DNA of 64,000 nucleotides from Chlamydiota bacterium (GCA_022614855.1 JAKEHU010000001.1:1-64000), one strand, 5' to 3'; counted from the first letter of the stretch, positions 9,074-16,811 are shown. Notes: generated by a model not told the origin, from the letters alone. A program made the numbers and translations.

Positions 9074-9685
9074 TTATATAGCCTTGGGACGATAGATCCA
9101 TCCTAAAACAATACCGTAGACAAGGTGACTGATAAGGCTGAAAATCCAACCAAATCCATTACCTCCTGCAGAACAGGGGTTACAAGGGTTAGAGCCTTTG
9201 CAAGGCTTGCAGGGATTGTAAGACATTTTTTTTGCCTTAGGCATACAAGGGTTACAAGGAGCTGCTCCTTTACAAGGTTCGCATGGATTGCAAGGCTTTG
9301 CTTTTGGCATACATGGATTTGCTCCGCACATTGTAGTAGCAGGGCGATCTGCACGAAAGACTGTTTGAATTGCATTTAAAAATGGGCTCATGAAAAGCAT
9401 GGCTATGATGAAAGGAAGGATAGAATAAACAGCCCCGGAGAGATAGCTGGGCAATTTTTTGAGAAGGGGTTGAAAAATCCACGCATAGATCATTCCATAG
9501 AAAATCCCGACTGAAAGATGAATCAATCCTCCAATGAAATAAACCATTCCGCCTTGCATTCCGGCTGTCATGCCAAGAGCTTTCATGATATTAATGCCGA
9601 ATATTGCCATCACCACTGTCATGGCAATAGTGCCTACGATTGAGGCCAAAATAGCTGACTTCAAATTAAACCGAGACTTTTGCAT
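9074..9685 (-). CDS. Four-helix membrane protein with Cys-Pro (NPCxPCKG) repeats
   Basis: A 203-residue integral membrane protein. There are three hydrophobic segments in residues 10-105 (beginning at 10-33, then GGMVYFIGGLIHLSVGIFYG and the SILPFIIAMLFM region). Residues 118-175 form a cysteine-proline cassette with units such as NPCMPKAK, PCNPCEPCKG and NPCKPCKG and about 14 cysteines. A last membrane helix (GWIFSLISHLVYGIVLGWIY) follows. The ribosome binding site GGGGAAGG is strong. The membrane part resembles small uncharacterised bacterial membrane families; the repeated CxPC units look like a soft-metal-binding loop. It lies beside a mercury gene operon, so a role in metal handling is a reasonable inference but is not proven. 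Confidence 0.75.
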   Translation of the reverse strand: MQKSRFNLKSAILASIVGTIAMTVVMAIFGINIMKALGMTAGMQGGMVYFIGGLIHLSVGIFYGMIYAWIFQPLLKKLPSYLSGAVYSILPFIIAMLFMSPFLNAIQTVFRADRPATTMCGANPCMPKAKPCNPCEPCKGAAPCNPCMPKAKKMSYNPCKPCKGSNPCNPCSAGGNGFGWIFSLISHLVYGIVLGWIYRPKAI

Positions 9686-9803
9686 AGACCTTCCCCTCCC
9701 TTTTTATTCATGTATTAAAGGTTTCGACTGTTTTTAAAAAGATTTTTTTATGTATAAGCAAGAAATTTAACGATGTTTAGCCCTACGAAGGAGCATTTTT
9801 AGG

Positions 9804-10688
9804 ATGACGACCCCTCTTATTCATGAGAAAAAACAGTCAAAAAAATCAAAACTATTGGCTAAAGGGCTTGTTTTTTTTGTTATATTAGCCCTTTTAATTT
9901 CTTTTTTGCTGGGCAAAGACTCTGTTTTAAAATTTTTTAGTCCGTCTAAGAATCTTGTTTTACAGACTCACCCTGCAACGAAAATACATTGGGATCAAGA
10001 AAAGCTCATTGCAAGGCTTTCGGAATTCTCGACAGAACGATTAAATCAGATGCTTGTAGCAGGGAAGGAGATTAAACAATGGGAGCGAATCTTAAACAAA
10101 GGCCACACAAATGTTGTAAAAGAGATTCTTTCTGGATTCGAAGAGTTTTATGAATTTGAACATTTTCCTAAAGGAGATGTGATCGATACGGAAAATCTTT
10201 CGCAATATTATTATCACGCTCATCGATCTGATGAACACGGGCATTTTCATCTCTTCTTATTACAAAACAGAATTCCATCTCAGATTCGCCCGTATTTTTT
10301 TAAAGACAGCTCTAATTCCCATACCCATTTCATTGCAATCTCCATGGATACAAAGGGTTTTCCTGTAGGGTTATTTACCGTAAATCACTGGGTTTCAGGA
10401 GACACCTGGTACAAAGCTGAAGATCTTTGCCCATTAATTGATCATTTCAAGATTGAACTCCCTCAGCCATCATGGCTGACTAACCAATGGCTAAATGCCA
10501 TGGTGGGTCTCTTTTATCCCCAAATTATTGATTTGTTGTATCAGAGAGATCGTGTTTTAGAAGAATTGCAAAAAAAAGACTCAAAACAGAATCTTTTTGA
10601 AGACAGAAAATTAGAAGTGATTTCAGAAATGCCCATTTCCGTTGACAATCAGATCGAAGCGATTTCTGCAGTCCTAAAAATGCGCTAA
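9804..10688 (+). CDS. DUF6969-like membrane-anchored protein
   Basis: A 294-residue protein with one N-terminal membrane helix (about residues 19-42, LAKGLVFFVILALLISFLLG) and a soluble remainder. The central block has a His-rich signature: YYYHAHRSDEHGHFHLFLL at about 135-153, then HTHFIAISMDTKGFP, then NHWVSGDTW. This pattern is what I recall for the DUF6969 family of unknown function. The clustered histidines could bind metal. Upstream is AAGGAGC at a suitable distance. The gene converges on merA with only 6 bases between stops and is divergent from the Cys-Pro membrane protein, so the 118-base gap 9686-9803 probably holds both promoters. Its biochemical function is unknown. Confidence 0.6.
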   Translation: MTTPLIHEKKQSKKSKLLAKGLVFFVILALLISFLLGKDSVLKFFSPSKNLVLQTHPATKIHWDQEKLIARLSEFSTERLNQMLVAGKEIKQWERILNKGHTNVVKEILSGFEEFYEFEHFPKGDVIDTENLSQYYYHAHRSDEHGHFHLFLLQNRIPSQIRPYFFKDSSNSHTHFIAISMDTKGFPVGLFTVNHWVSGDTWYKAEDLCPLIDHFKIELPQPSWLTNQWLNAMVGLFYPQIIDLLYQRDRVLEELQKKDSKQNLFEDRKLEVISEMPISVDNQIEAISAVLKMR

Positions 10689-10694
10689 TACGCA

Positions 10695-12095
10695 TTAGAT
10701 GCAGCAACTTAATTTTGAAATGTCTTTATAAAACGCTAAAGAGACAATTTTTATAGCTTCGGACAGCGTAGGAAACATAGGAAGGGCATTGATTACATCA
10801 TCGATTGTTTGATTACTTTTGATCAGCGCCATGGCTTCAGCAATAAGTTCTCCTCCACCTGGCGACAGTATATGTACGCCTAAGATTTTTTTTGTGTTTG
10901 GATCGATAACCATCTTAATCAATCCTTCTGTTCTGCGCAGGATATGTGCTTTTGGGACCTCAGAAAACGGAATAGTTTTGCAGGAACAGACTCCAGTTTT
11001 CTTCATTTGAGCCTCTTCTGTAAGACCAATGCTGGCGAGTTGAGGATCAGTAAAGATAGTATAGGGAACAGCACTATAATCGATGAATCTTTTGGATCCT
11101 GTTAAAGCATTTTCAGCCGCTAATGTTCCCTCATGTCCAGCTGTTGTTTCTAGTCGCAATGGCAGATTTATCACATCGCCAACAGCATAAACATGTGACT
11201 GGGATGTCTGCAGAAACTGGTCGACCACAATCGCCTGCTTTTCATCGATTTCTACTCCGACTTTATCAACTCCAATTTCTTGTGTATTTGGAGTTTTTCC
11301 TGCTGCAAGCAAAATTTCATCTGCGGAAATAGTTTCTTCCTTTCCACTTCTGACACAAATCAAATGCTTTTTCCCATTAGCTTTAAAAGCTCTTTTGACT
11401 TCTGTATTTATTTGAATGTCTATTCCCTCTTCGGCAAATATTTTTGTTAACTGATCGGTGAGCTCCCTTTCAGCTCTTGGAAAAATCGAAGATTTTCTAA
11501 CCAACATGGTCACTTTCGATCCAAATCTAGAATACAGCTGCGAAAATTCAAGAGAAAGAGGTCCTGCGCCTATGACGATTAGCTCTTTGGGCTGCTGAAT
11601 AATTTTTAATGCTTCAATGTGAGTTAAGAATCCCACATCGTTGATGCCATCGATAAGCGGGATGGTAGCGGTTGATCCGCAAGCAATGATAAATTTTTCG
11701 GCAGCAATTCTCTTCCCGTTTACCTCTACTTCATGAGACCCGCTAAACGTTGCTTTGCCTTCGATAAAAGTTACATGCTCTAAATTATTAAGCACTTTTA
11801 AATATTTTTCTGCCCTTAATTTTTCAACAAGAGCTAGCTCATCTTCTATCACTCTTTGAAAATCGAAATGCTTGATTTCCAGATCGATCCCCGGAATGCC
11901 ATGGTGACGTGCTAGATGTAAAACTTCGGCTGCATGAATGAGAGTTTTTGAGGGGACACAGCCGACATTAACACAAGTGCCTCCAATGGGCAGACCTGTG
12001 TTTATCATGACAGTTTTTGACTTTAATTCATTTGCTCGAATAACAGCAGCAAAAGCTCCAGCACCTCCTCCTATGACACACAAATCAAATTTCAT
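10695..12095 (-). CDS. merA: Mercuric reductase MerA (no N-terminal HMA domain)
   Basis: A 466-residue flavoprotein disulfide oxidoreductase that reduces Hg(II) to volatile Hg(0) with NADPH in the cytoplasm. Residues 5-14 are the FAD-binding GxGxxG region (VIGGGAGAF). The redox-active pair is Cys41/Cys46 in GGTCVNVGCVPSK, and NADPH-binding IGAGPLSLEF follows. The C-terminus ends in adjacent cysteines (SKLSCCI), the diagnostic MerA feature that hands mercury to the active site of the partner subunit. It lacks the N-terminal heavy-metal-associated domain that many MerA proteins carry. It is the last gene of a minus-strand operon, 12 bases after merT. The C-terminal Cys-Cys makes MerA much more likely than dihydrolipoamide dehydrogenase. 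Confidence 0.88.
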   Translation of the reverse strand: MKFDLCVIGGGAGAFAAVIRANELKSKTVMINTGLPIGGTCVNVGCVPSKTLIHAAEVLHLARHHGIPGIDLEIKHFDFQRVIEDELALVEKLRAEKYLKVLNNLEHVTFIEGKATFSGSHEVEVNGKRIAAEKFIIACGSTATIPLIDGINDVGFLTHIEALKIIQQPKELIVIGAGPLSLEFSQLYSRFGSKVTMLVRKSSIFPRAERELTDQLTKIFAEEGIDIQINTEVKRAFKANGKKHLICVRSGKEETISADEILLAAGKTPNTQEIGVDKVGVEIDEKQAIVVDQFLQTSQSHVYAVGDVINLPLRLETTAGHEGTLAAENALTGSKRFIDYSAVPYTIFTDPQLASIGLTEEAQMKKTGVCSCKTIPFSEVPKAHILRRTEGLIKMVIDPNTKKILGVHILSPGGGELIAEAMALIKSNQTIDDVINALPMFPTLSEAIKIVSLAFYKDISKLSCCI

Positions 12096-12107
12096 TTCAT
12101 ATCCTTC

Positions 12108-12443
12108 TTATTTTCCAGTTATCCATGGGATCCAATAGGGAAATGTGATCAGTCCCAGGGAAATGATTGTGACTATCCAAAGAATGATCCTTAACTTTCG
12201 ATTTCCTCTGGCTGTACATATGCCATTTTCACTTTCACATTTTCTTTTTCTGTAAGTGTAAACAAATGCAAGAGCTAGAAAAAAAATCGATAGAACAATA
12301 AAAAATGGACGAAAAGAAGCAAAAATACTTACCGCTCCGAAACCTATGCCTAATGTTGCTAAGACGAGAGGTCCAATACAGCAAATAGCTGCTATCATCG
12401 AGGAGATAAAACCTCCTGTAATCAGCCAACTCTGTTTTTTCAT
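12108..12443 (-). CDS. merT: Mercuric ion transport protein MerT
   Basis: A 111-residue protein with three predicted membrane helices. The first helix contains the vicinal pair Cys21-Cys22 (AAICCIGPLVLATLG), the Hg(II)-binding site of MerT. A further Cys-containing cytoplasmic loop (KRKCESENGICTARG) lies between helices 2 and 3, as in the family. It takes Hg(II) into the cytoplasm for reduction by MerA, encoded 12 bases downstream. Its ATG overlaps the TGA of the upstream gene by four bases (ATGA), indicating translational coupling. No merP (periplasmic binding protein) or merR is seen next to it. Confidence 0.85.
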   Translation of the reverse strand: MKKQSWLITGGFISSMIAAICCIGPLVLATLGIGFGAVSIFASFRPFFIVLSIFFLALAFVYTYRKRKCESENGICTARGNRKLRIILWIVTIISLGLITFPYWIPWITGK

Positions 12444-13033
12444 ATTCCTCTCATCGGATTGAAATTCCGGAAAAATTGATGCATGCGCATAGCTGCTGTA
12501 AGTAGCACGAGAAAACTAAAAATATAGGATGAAACAGTAAAAACAGAGGGGAACAAGATCATAATTGCAAAAGCAATAAAAGCTTCCGCTCTTTCAATAA
12601 GTCCAGGACTATAGAAAAAGCTCTTCTCTGTAAAAATACCCACAATTAAGAATGAGGTCACGCAGATGAGAATACTGCCAAGCATGATGATGGTTGATAA
12701 TGCCCTAAAATTAGGCTCTACAGCATAGAGGCCAAGAATGATCGCAAATTCAGCGATACGGTCGCATACGATATCTAATGCGGCGCCTTGAGGAGAAGAT
12801 ATCTTAAGATGCCGAGCTAAAGACCCATCTACAGTATCAAAAAATCCTGAAATCACCAACATTACAAAAGCCCAAAAGGAAAACCCAAAACTAAGCAATG
12901 GAATAATGCTTATTCCGAAAAGACACGCAACGCAAGTAAATACATGCGGATGTAATTTCTGTAAAAATCCTAAGTTTAATAAAGGATCGATGCACAGTTG
13001 CTGATATGTTTTTCGGAAACGACTTTCAATCAT
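12440..13033 (-). CDS. CDP-alcohol phosphatidyltransferase family protein
   Basis: A 197-residue membrane enzyme with the exact family signature D-G-x2-A-R-x8-G-x3-D-x3-D at residues 69-91 (DGSLAR ... G ... D ... D). It has several hydrophobic helices around it. Members transfer a phosphoalcohol headgroup from a CDP-linked donor (phosphatidylglycerophosphate, phosphatidylserine and related syntheses); the exact product cannot be read from the sequence. The gene overlaps both neighbours by four bases (ATGA), so it is translated together with a VTT-domain protein and MerT. This is an unusual partner for a mercury operon, and it may modify membrane lipid composition under metal stress. Confidence 0.82.
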   Translation of the reverse strand: MIESRFRKTYQQLCIDPLLNLGFLQKLHPHVFTCVACLFGISIIPLLSFGFSFWAFVMLVISGFFDTVDGSLARHLKISSPQGAALDIVCDRIAEFAIILGLYAVEPNFRALSTIIMLGSILICVTSFLIVGIFTEKSFFYSPGLIERAEAFIAFAIMILFPSVFTVSSYIFSFLVLLTAAMRMHQFFRNFNPMRGI

Positions 13034-13722
13034 GATTTTTTTATCCTTTTTATTATTATCGGAACTAATGCCAGTATTCCCAACAAAATCAATGCAATTT
13101 TGAGTTGGATGTTAAAAATTGCAGCAATGGAGAAGGGTTGCTCACTCTCGAAGATTTTCTCCAATCCTCTTCCAGCTAAAGTAAAAGCAAAAGATCCGGG
13201 TGTTATTCCAACAAGAGTTGTCCAAACAAATGTCCTCACAGGAACACCAAAAAAAGCAGAGGCAATATTAACGATCCAAAATGGGAAAATAATGACAAAA
13301 CGTAAAAAAAGGAGATAACTCACAGCATTTTTTTGAAATCCGCTTTTCATCTTTTTTAAAAATGGGGCTGTTTTTTTTCTTAAAAGATCTCCTAAGGCTG
13401 TTAGTGCTGCAAGATGAACAGCTGTAGCTCCACATGTAGCTGAGAAAACAACATAAATTGTACTTAATGGTTGGGGAAAGAGATAACCTCCGAATATGGA
13501 TAAAAAGACTTTTCCAGGAACAGCGAGAGCGCTACAGATACTATAGACAAGCATATAAAGAATGGGGGTTAGAAAAGGATGGGCTGTTGTAAATGCTTTT
13601 ATTAACTTATGGTGTTCTTTAACATTCTCGAAAGAGAAATATTTATACATGCCCGTGAAATAAGCTATGGCTGTCGCAATAAGAATAAATCCGATTGGTA
13701 AATATTTAATAAATTTTTTCAT
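13030..13722 (-). CDS. TVP38/TMEM64 (VTT/DedA-like) membrane protein
   Basis: A 230-residue polytopic membrane protein. The VTT domain core is recognisable in the middle third (GKVFLSIFGGYLFPQPLSTI followed by the GATAVHLAAL helix). Re-entrant and transmembrane helices follow, including FPFWIVNIASAFFGVPVRTF. VTT proteins are lipid scramblases or transporters of unknown substrate. In many bacteria a TVP38 gene is paired with a MerA-like pyridine nucleotide-disulfide oxidoreductase, as here, where it overlaps that gene by four bases. It also overlaps the CDP-alcohol phosphotransferase gene by four bases. Together these suggest membrane remodelling linked to metal handling; this is inference. 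Confidence 0.82.
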   Translation of the reverse strand: MKKFIKYLPIGFILIATAIAYFTGMYKYFSFENVKEHHKLIKAFTTAHPFLTPILYMLVYSICSALAVPGKVFLSIFGGYLFPQPLSTIYVVFSATCGATAVHLAALTALGDLLRKKTAPFLKKMKSGFQKNAVSYLLFLRFVIIFPFWIVNIASAFFGVPVRTFVWTTLVGITPGSFAFTLAGRGLEKIFESEQPFSIAAIFNIQLKIALILLGILALVPIIIKRIKKS

Positions 13723-15116
13723 TGCTTTCTTCTTTTAAATATTGAGAGAATCGTTTGAGTGAGCCATAAATCTGCTGCCTTTCTAATTGCTTGGTTATAA
13801 GTTGGGTAAGGATGAATTAAACTTGAAAGTTTTCGTAAGGGGATTTTTGCGTGCATGGCTGTTGTGATTTGTCCTAGCATTTCGCCTGCGCGCGGTCCAA
13901 CAATGGTACATCCAAGAATTTTGCTGCTCCATTTTTTGGTGATGATTTTAATGAAGCCCTCTGTTCTTCCTGCCGTAATAGCTCGATCAACTGTTGAAAA
14001 GGGAACATGATAGGTGGCGATGTTGTAACTTTTAGCGGCTTCTTCTTCCGATAGTCCTACACTTGCAACTTCAGGATCAGTATAGGTAACTCGTGGAATA
14101 GATTGTTTTCGATCGATTTTTTTCTTAAATGGAAAGGGGAGAAGAAGGGAAGTAAGAACGGATCGCGCTTGATTTTCTGCCCAATGAGTAAAAAATGGCG
14201 CTCCAATCACATCTCCTACAGCCCAGATATGGGGTTGGTTTGTCCGTCCATAGGCGTCAATGGGAATTCCCTTTTCAGAATACTGAATTCCTGCAGCTTC
14301 TAAATTAAGAGAAGAGACATTGGGTCTTCTTCCTACAGAAACAAGTAAAGCCCGCGTTTCTATTTTTTGGCCTTTATTCAGGACTATTTGGAATTTGTCA
14401 TGATGATAGCTGATTTCTTGAATCCCAGAACCAAGGCAGAGAGAGAGCCCTTCTTCTTCAAATTGTTTGGCAATAACTGTTTGTGCGCAAGGATCTTCTT
14501 TATTTAACAGCTTGTCATGAGAGTGAATCAAAGACACTTGGGAGCCGAGTCTTTGAAAAGCTTGTGAGAGCTCTGATCCGATAGGGCCACCTCCTATCAC
14601 AGCCATGCTTTCTGGGATTTCATTAAGTTCAAAAATGCTCTCATTTGTCAAAAACGGCGTTTCTTGAAGTCCTTTGATAGATGGAATAAAGGGAGAAGAT
14701 CCTGTTGCAATCACAATGCGTTTACCGAAGATCTCCTCTCCGTTCACTCTCAATGTATGAGCAGTTTCAAAATGTGCTGGCCCGGTTAGGGTTTCTATTC
14801 CCATTTTTACTAAAGCACCGGAATCTTCGTGAGAGCGCACCTCTTCTACAATATGTCGCACGCGCGCAAGTGAATCATGTGCTTTAAAGGCTAAAGGAGG
14901 AAATCCGATTCCAAGCTTTTTAGCTTCTTTTATTGCATGAGCTGTATGAGCAGAAGCAATGAGCGACTTACTTGGAATACATCCGAAATTTGTGCAATCC
15001 CCACCATAGGGGCCTTTTTCTATAAGCAGGACCTTTTTCCCTGCCTTAGCAGCTCCTATGGCGATGACAAGTCCGGCAGCACCGGCTCCGATTACAACTA
15101 GAGGATAAGACTTCAT
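13719..15116 (-). CDS. MerA-like FAD-dependent pyridine nucleotide-disulfide oxidoreductase
   Basis: A 465-residue flavoprotein starting at the ATG at 15116 (MKSYPLVVIGAGAAGL). An upstream in-frame start at 15143 adds nine residues that do not belong to the fold. The FAD site is GAGAAG; the redox pair is Cys41/Cys46 in GGDCTNFGCIPSK; the NAD(P)H site is VIGGGPIGSEL; the FAD-ribityl region is WAVGDVIG; and the dimerisation domain ends HPYPTYNQAIRKAAD. It lacks the C-terminal Cys-Cys of true MerA, so it may be one of the MerA-like oxidoreductases commonly paired with TVP38 proteins. It is the first gene of the five-gene operon running to merA. Lipoamide dehydrogenase is possible but less likely in this context. 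Confidence 0.85.
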   Translation of the reverse strand: MKSYPLVVIGAGAAGLVIAIGAAKAGKKVLLIEKGPYGGDCTNFGCIPSKSLIASAHTAHAIKEAKKLGIGFPPLAFKAHDSLARVRHIVEEVRSHEDSGALVKMGIETLTGPAHFETAHTLRVNGEEIFGKRIVIATGSSPFIPSIKGLQETPFLTNESIFELNEIPESMAVIGGGPIGSELSQAFQRLGSQVSLIHSHDKLLNKEDPCAQTVIAKQFEEEGLSLCLGSGIQEISYHHDKFQIVLNKGQKIETRALLVSVGRRPNVSSLNLEAAGIQYSEKGIPIDAYGRTNQPHIWAVGDVIGAPFFTHWAENQARSVLTSLLLPFPFKKKIDRKQSIPRVTYTDPEVASVGLSEEEAAKSYNIATYHVPFSTVDRAITAGRTEGFIKIITKKWSSKILGCTIVGPRAGEMLGQITTAMHAKIPLRKLSSLIHPYPTYNQAIRKAADLWLTQTILSIFKRRKQ

Positions 15117-15276
15117 TACGCACCTTTTTTTTCTTTGTATCATGATCTTTTGTTTTACAGGAGGTTTTTGATGACATTTTTTGAGAAAGATAGGCCTTAA
15201 GAAACAAATCTTTTAAAAATTGTAAGTCATTGATAAGAAGAATCTTAAACGCACATATAAGATTGGGGGAAAATTC

Positions 15277-15432
15277 ATGGATGACCAGATGAACATGATG
15301 CAAATGACTCATATGATGGGGACCATGAAATTTTTTGGATGGGCCGTTATCATTGCTTTAGTTATTCAGATCATTTTATTGGCAAAAATATGTAAAGAGT
15401 TGCGTTCTGAAAATAGAGGCGGGAAAAAATAG
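15277..15432 (+). CDS. Small Met-rich single-helix membrane protein (51 aa)
   Basis: A 51-residue open frame with a good ribosome binding site (GGGGGA, 7 bases before the ATG). The N-terminus is Met/His/Gln-rich (MDDQMNMMQMTHMMGTM, 8 Met in 17 residues). One membrane helix (about residues 20-38, FGWAVIIALVIQIILLAKI) and a basic cytoplasmic tail follow. It is divergent from the mercury operon. The Met/His cluster beside a membrane anchor suggests a soft-metal-binding small protein, which would fit the neighbourhood. The family is not recognised. The start, helix and ribosome binding site make coding likely. Confidence 0.55.
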   Translation: MDDQMNMMQMTHMMGTMKFFGWAVIIALVIQIILLAKICKELRSENRGGKK

Positions 15433-15443
15433 GCGGTATTTTT

Positions 15444-15620
15444 ATGTCAAGAATTGCTTCGAAGGCAAGTCGTACCTACCCTTGGTATCTCAAACTCTTG
15501 TTTCATCTGCAAAAGAAAAAATATGGGGCATTATTAGAACCAATGTTACTTTGGGGACGCACACCAAGAGTCTTTGTAGGGTTTCTCGTGATGCAAAAAG
15601 CCTTGAATCGCAAACGTTAA
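15444..15620 (+). pseudogene. N-terminal fragment of a carboxymuconolactone decarboxylase (AhpD-like) family gene
   Basis: A 58-residue frame whose sequence (YPWYLKLLFHLQKKKYGALL, then EPMLLWGRTPRVFVGFLVMQKAL) strongly resembles the N-terminal helices of carboxymuconolactone decarboxylase/alkylhydroperoxidase-like proteins. Those normally continue for about 150 more residues, including the CxxC redox motif. Here a TAA follows immediately after the LNRKR segment, and no frame downstream continues the family. It is therefore a broken remnant. It starts 11 bases after the small Met-rich gene. Confidence 0.45.
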
Positions 15621-15647
15621 AAAATAATCTTTCCTATGGAAAAATAG

Positions 15648-15679
15648 TTGACATATGGACTATACCTTTGTCCTACAAA
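15648..15679 (+). promoter_or_regulatory. Possible MerR-type promoter/operator
   Basis: TTGACA (15648-15653) is followed by a long spacer of about 20 bases to a weak -10 (TACAAA, 15674-15679). The spacer contains a dyad GGAC-N9-GTCC (15657-15673). Overlong spacers with central dyads are typical of MerR-family-controlled promoters. No merR gene is visible in the window and the downstream region has only decayed or tiny frames, so this may be a leftover control site of the metal island. Evidence is weak. Confidence 0.25.
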
Positions 15680-15724
15680 ATAGTAGGGAGTATGGACAAA
15701 AACTGGTTGAGAATTTGTGGTTAA

Positions 15725-15817
15725 ATGAAAAACAAAAAGATCAGCGAATTCTTCAATGCAATGACAACTACAGCAAGACTGTCATTTGAGCAGCATTTTT
15801 TTTGGGGGGGGGGATAA
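15725..15817 (+). other. 30-codon open frame ending in a T8G10 homopolymer run
   Basis: A short frame (MKNKKISEFFNAMTTTARLS...) has no clear ribosome binding site. It runs into eight T and ten G residues (15796-15813) and ends in TAA. A G10 tract is very unusual in this AT-rich DNA and would be prone to slippage; one base less would add a few codons to another stop. It is probably a decayed gene fragment between the metal island and phage debris. The G tract may also be a sequencing weak spot. Confidence 0.25.
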
Positions 15818-15835
15818 AGTGCTGAGGAACAGCTG

Positions 15836-16054
15836 CTATAGATAGGGAAACTGCTGAGTTTCTTCCGTGGGAGCACTGATGCAATGGTTCTTGTACTGAA
15901 ATGGCCTTTTCTCAATCTGATCGTCTTTGCTTTTTGCCTTTTCGGCTATGCTATAGGCAATCGCAACCGCTTGTTTCCTTTTATACCCTTCCCCTATCAG
16001 TTTCTTGATGTTCGCATGCATGCTTTCTTCACTACTTCCTTGAATCAAAGGCAT
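15836..16054 (-). CDS. Small phage-type protein
   Basis: A 72-residue basic protein with a perfect AGGAG ribosome binding site. The first 40 residues (MPLIQGSSEESMHANIKKLI, then GEGYKRKQAVAIAYSIAEKA) match a small-protein family common in phages and prophages, which have the pattern MPL-x-G-(S/K)S...NIK...G...KQAVAIAYS.A. The function is unknown. The C-terminal 30 residues do not belong to that pattern and may be a read-through extension. With the DUF1064 and ParB-methyltransferase genes it forms a patch of prophage remains upstream of the T3SS cluster. Confidence 0.6.
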   Translation of the reverse strand: MPLIQGSSEESMHANIKKLIGEGYKRKQAVAIAYSIAEKAKSKDDQIEKRPFQYKNHCISAPTEETQQFPYL

Positions 16055-16364
16055 GGTGACAATCTCCTAAAGATTAAAGATTGCCTTTACTTTACATCAT
16101 ACATTTGAAGAGTGCAATTTAATTGCAGCGTTTGGATCTTTGAAGTCTAAAGCAAAATGGTGTTCAATAGAGGCATTGGAGGAAATAGGGAAGCAGCTGT
16201 TTCCCTGTTCAAATTCTCCTCGATCTCTGGCAATTTCAACACGTTGTGTGTTAAAAGACAGATGCACTTTACAGTGCGTATATTCAATATGTAGATGCAA
16301 GAAAATGAAATAATCTGACAGAATGAAAAATTCTTTAATCCCATAGGAGCAGGCTTGTGTTCAA
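16055..16364. other. Gap between phage genes, no confident gene
   Basis: A minus-strand frame of 67 codons (16097-16300) and an overlapping one of 65 codons (16147-16344) are present, but neither has a recognisable family, good start signals or convincing codon use. The region probably holds decayed phage sequence. No RNA gene or repeat was recognised. Confidence 0.4.
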
Positions 16365-16706
16365 ATGAATATTAATTTTTTTAATCCTAGGGCGAGGCCG
16401 AAGCATAAATTCGGCGCGTTTCCCTGCGAAAGGGACGGTAAAAAGTTTCCCTCAAAATTGGAGCGAAGGTACTACGATAAGCTCCAAATCCTTCAAAAGG
16501 CCGGGGAAGTTATATTTTTTCTCAGGCAAATCCCATTCGATCTCCCTGGAAAAGTGCGGTATGTCTGCGACTTTCAGGTTTTTTATGCGAATGGCGAAAT
16601 AAGTTTCGTCGATACTAAAGGAAAAGATACCGCTCTTAGCCAGGCAAAGCGAAAGATGATTGAGGATTTATATCCGGTCACCATTGAAATTGTCAGCAAA
16701 GTTTAA
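16365..16706 (+). CDS. DUF1064 phage protein (endonuclease-fold)
   Basis: A 113-residue protein matching the DUF1064 pattern. An N-terminal basic segment is followed by FPSKLERRYYDKLQILQKAG (substrate-helix region), then LRQIPFDLPGKVRYVCDFQVFY, and a catalytic-like block FVDTKGKDTALSQAKRKMIE. The E..., D(F)..., D-x-KGK arrangement is that of the restriction-endonuclease-like (PD-(D/E)xK) fold, so a nuclease acting on phage DNA intermediates is plausible. Start signals are weak. It is intact in length for the family. G+C is higher than in the neighbouring chlamydial genes. Confidence 0.7.
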   Translation: MNINFFNPRARPKHKFGAFPCERDGKKFPSKLERRYYDKLQILQKAGEVIFFLRQIPFDLPGKVRYVCDFQVFYANGEISFVDTKGKDTALSQAKRKMIEDLYPVTIEIVSKV

Positions 16707-16796
16707 TTAAGCCGTCAGGCTTCTACTCAATTACCCTTCCCACTCCCCTTCCTTAATTACTCTCTTAAATCTTAACTACCGATTTTCTATCGCTTT

Positions 16797-16811
16797 TTAC
16801 CAATTTGGTAA
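16797..16811. promoter_or_regulatory. Perfect 15-bp palindrome, possible operator
   Basis: TTACCAATTTGGTAA is a perfect dyad (7-base arms around one T). It sits 65 bases upstream of the ParB-methyltransferase fragment in the otherwise empty gap 16707-16875. Its size and symmetry suit a dimeric repressor site, such as a phage repressor. No regulator is encoded nearby, so this is a suggestion only. The rest of the gap shows AT-rich sequence with no gene. Confidence 0.3.

Noticed and set aside
12107-12443. Alternative interpretation of MerT as a general small membrane protein
   Set aside because: The vicinal Cys21-Cys22 in helix 1 and linkage to MerA make MerT the better call.
15482-15724. Plus-strand frame of 80 codons starting MVSQTLVSSA
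   Set aside because: It overlaps the AhpD-like remnant in another frame, has no ribosome binding site and shows no family pattern; probably a shadow through decayed DNA.
16097-16344. Two overlapping minus-strand frames of 67 and 65 codons
   Set aside because: No convincing start signal, composition or known motif; listed only as an unexplained gap.
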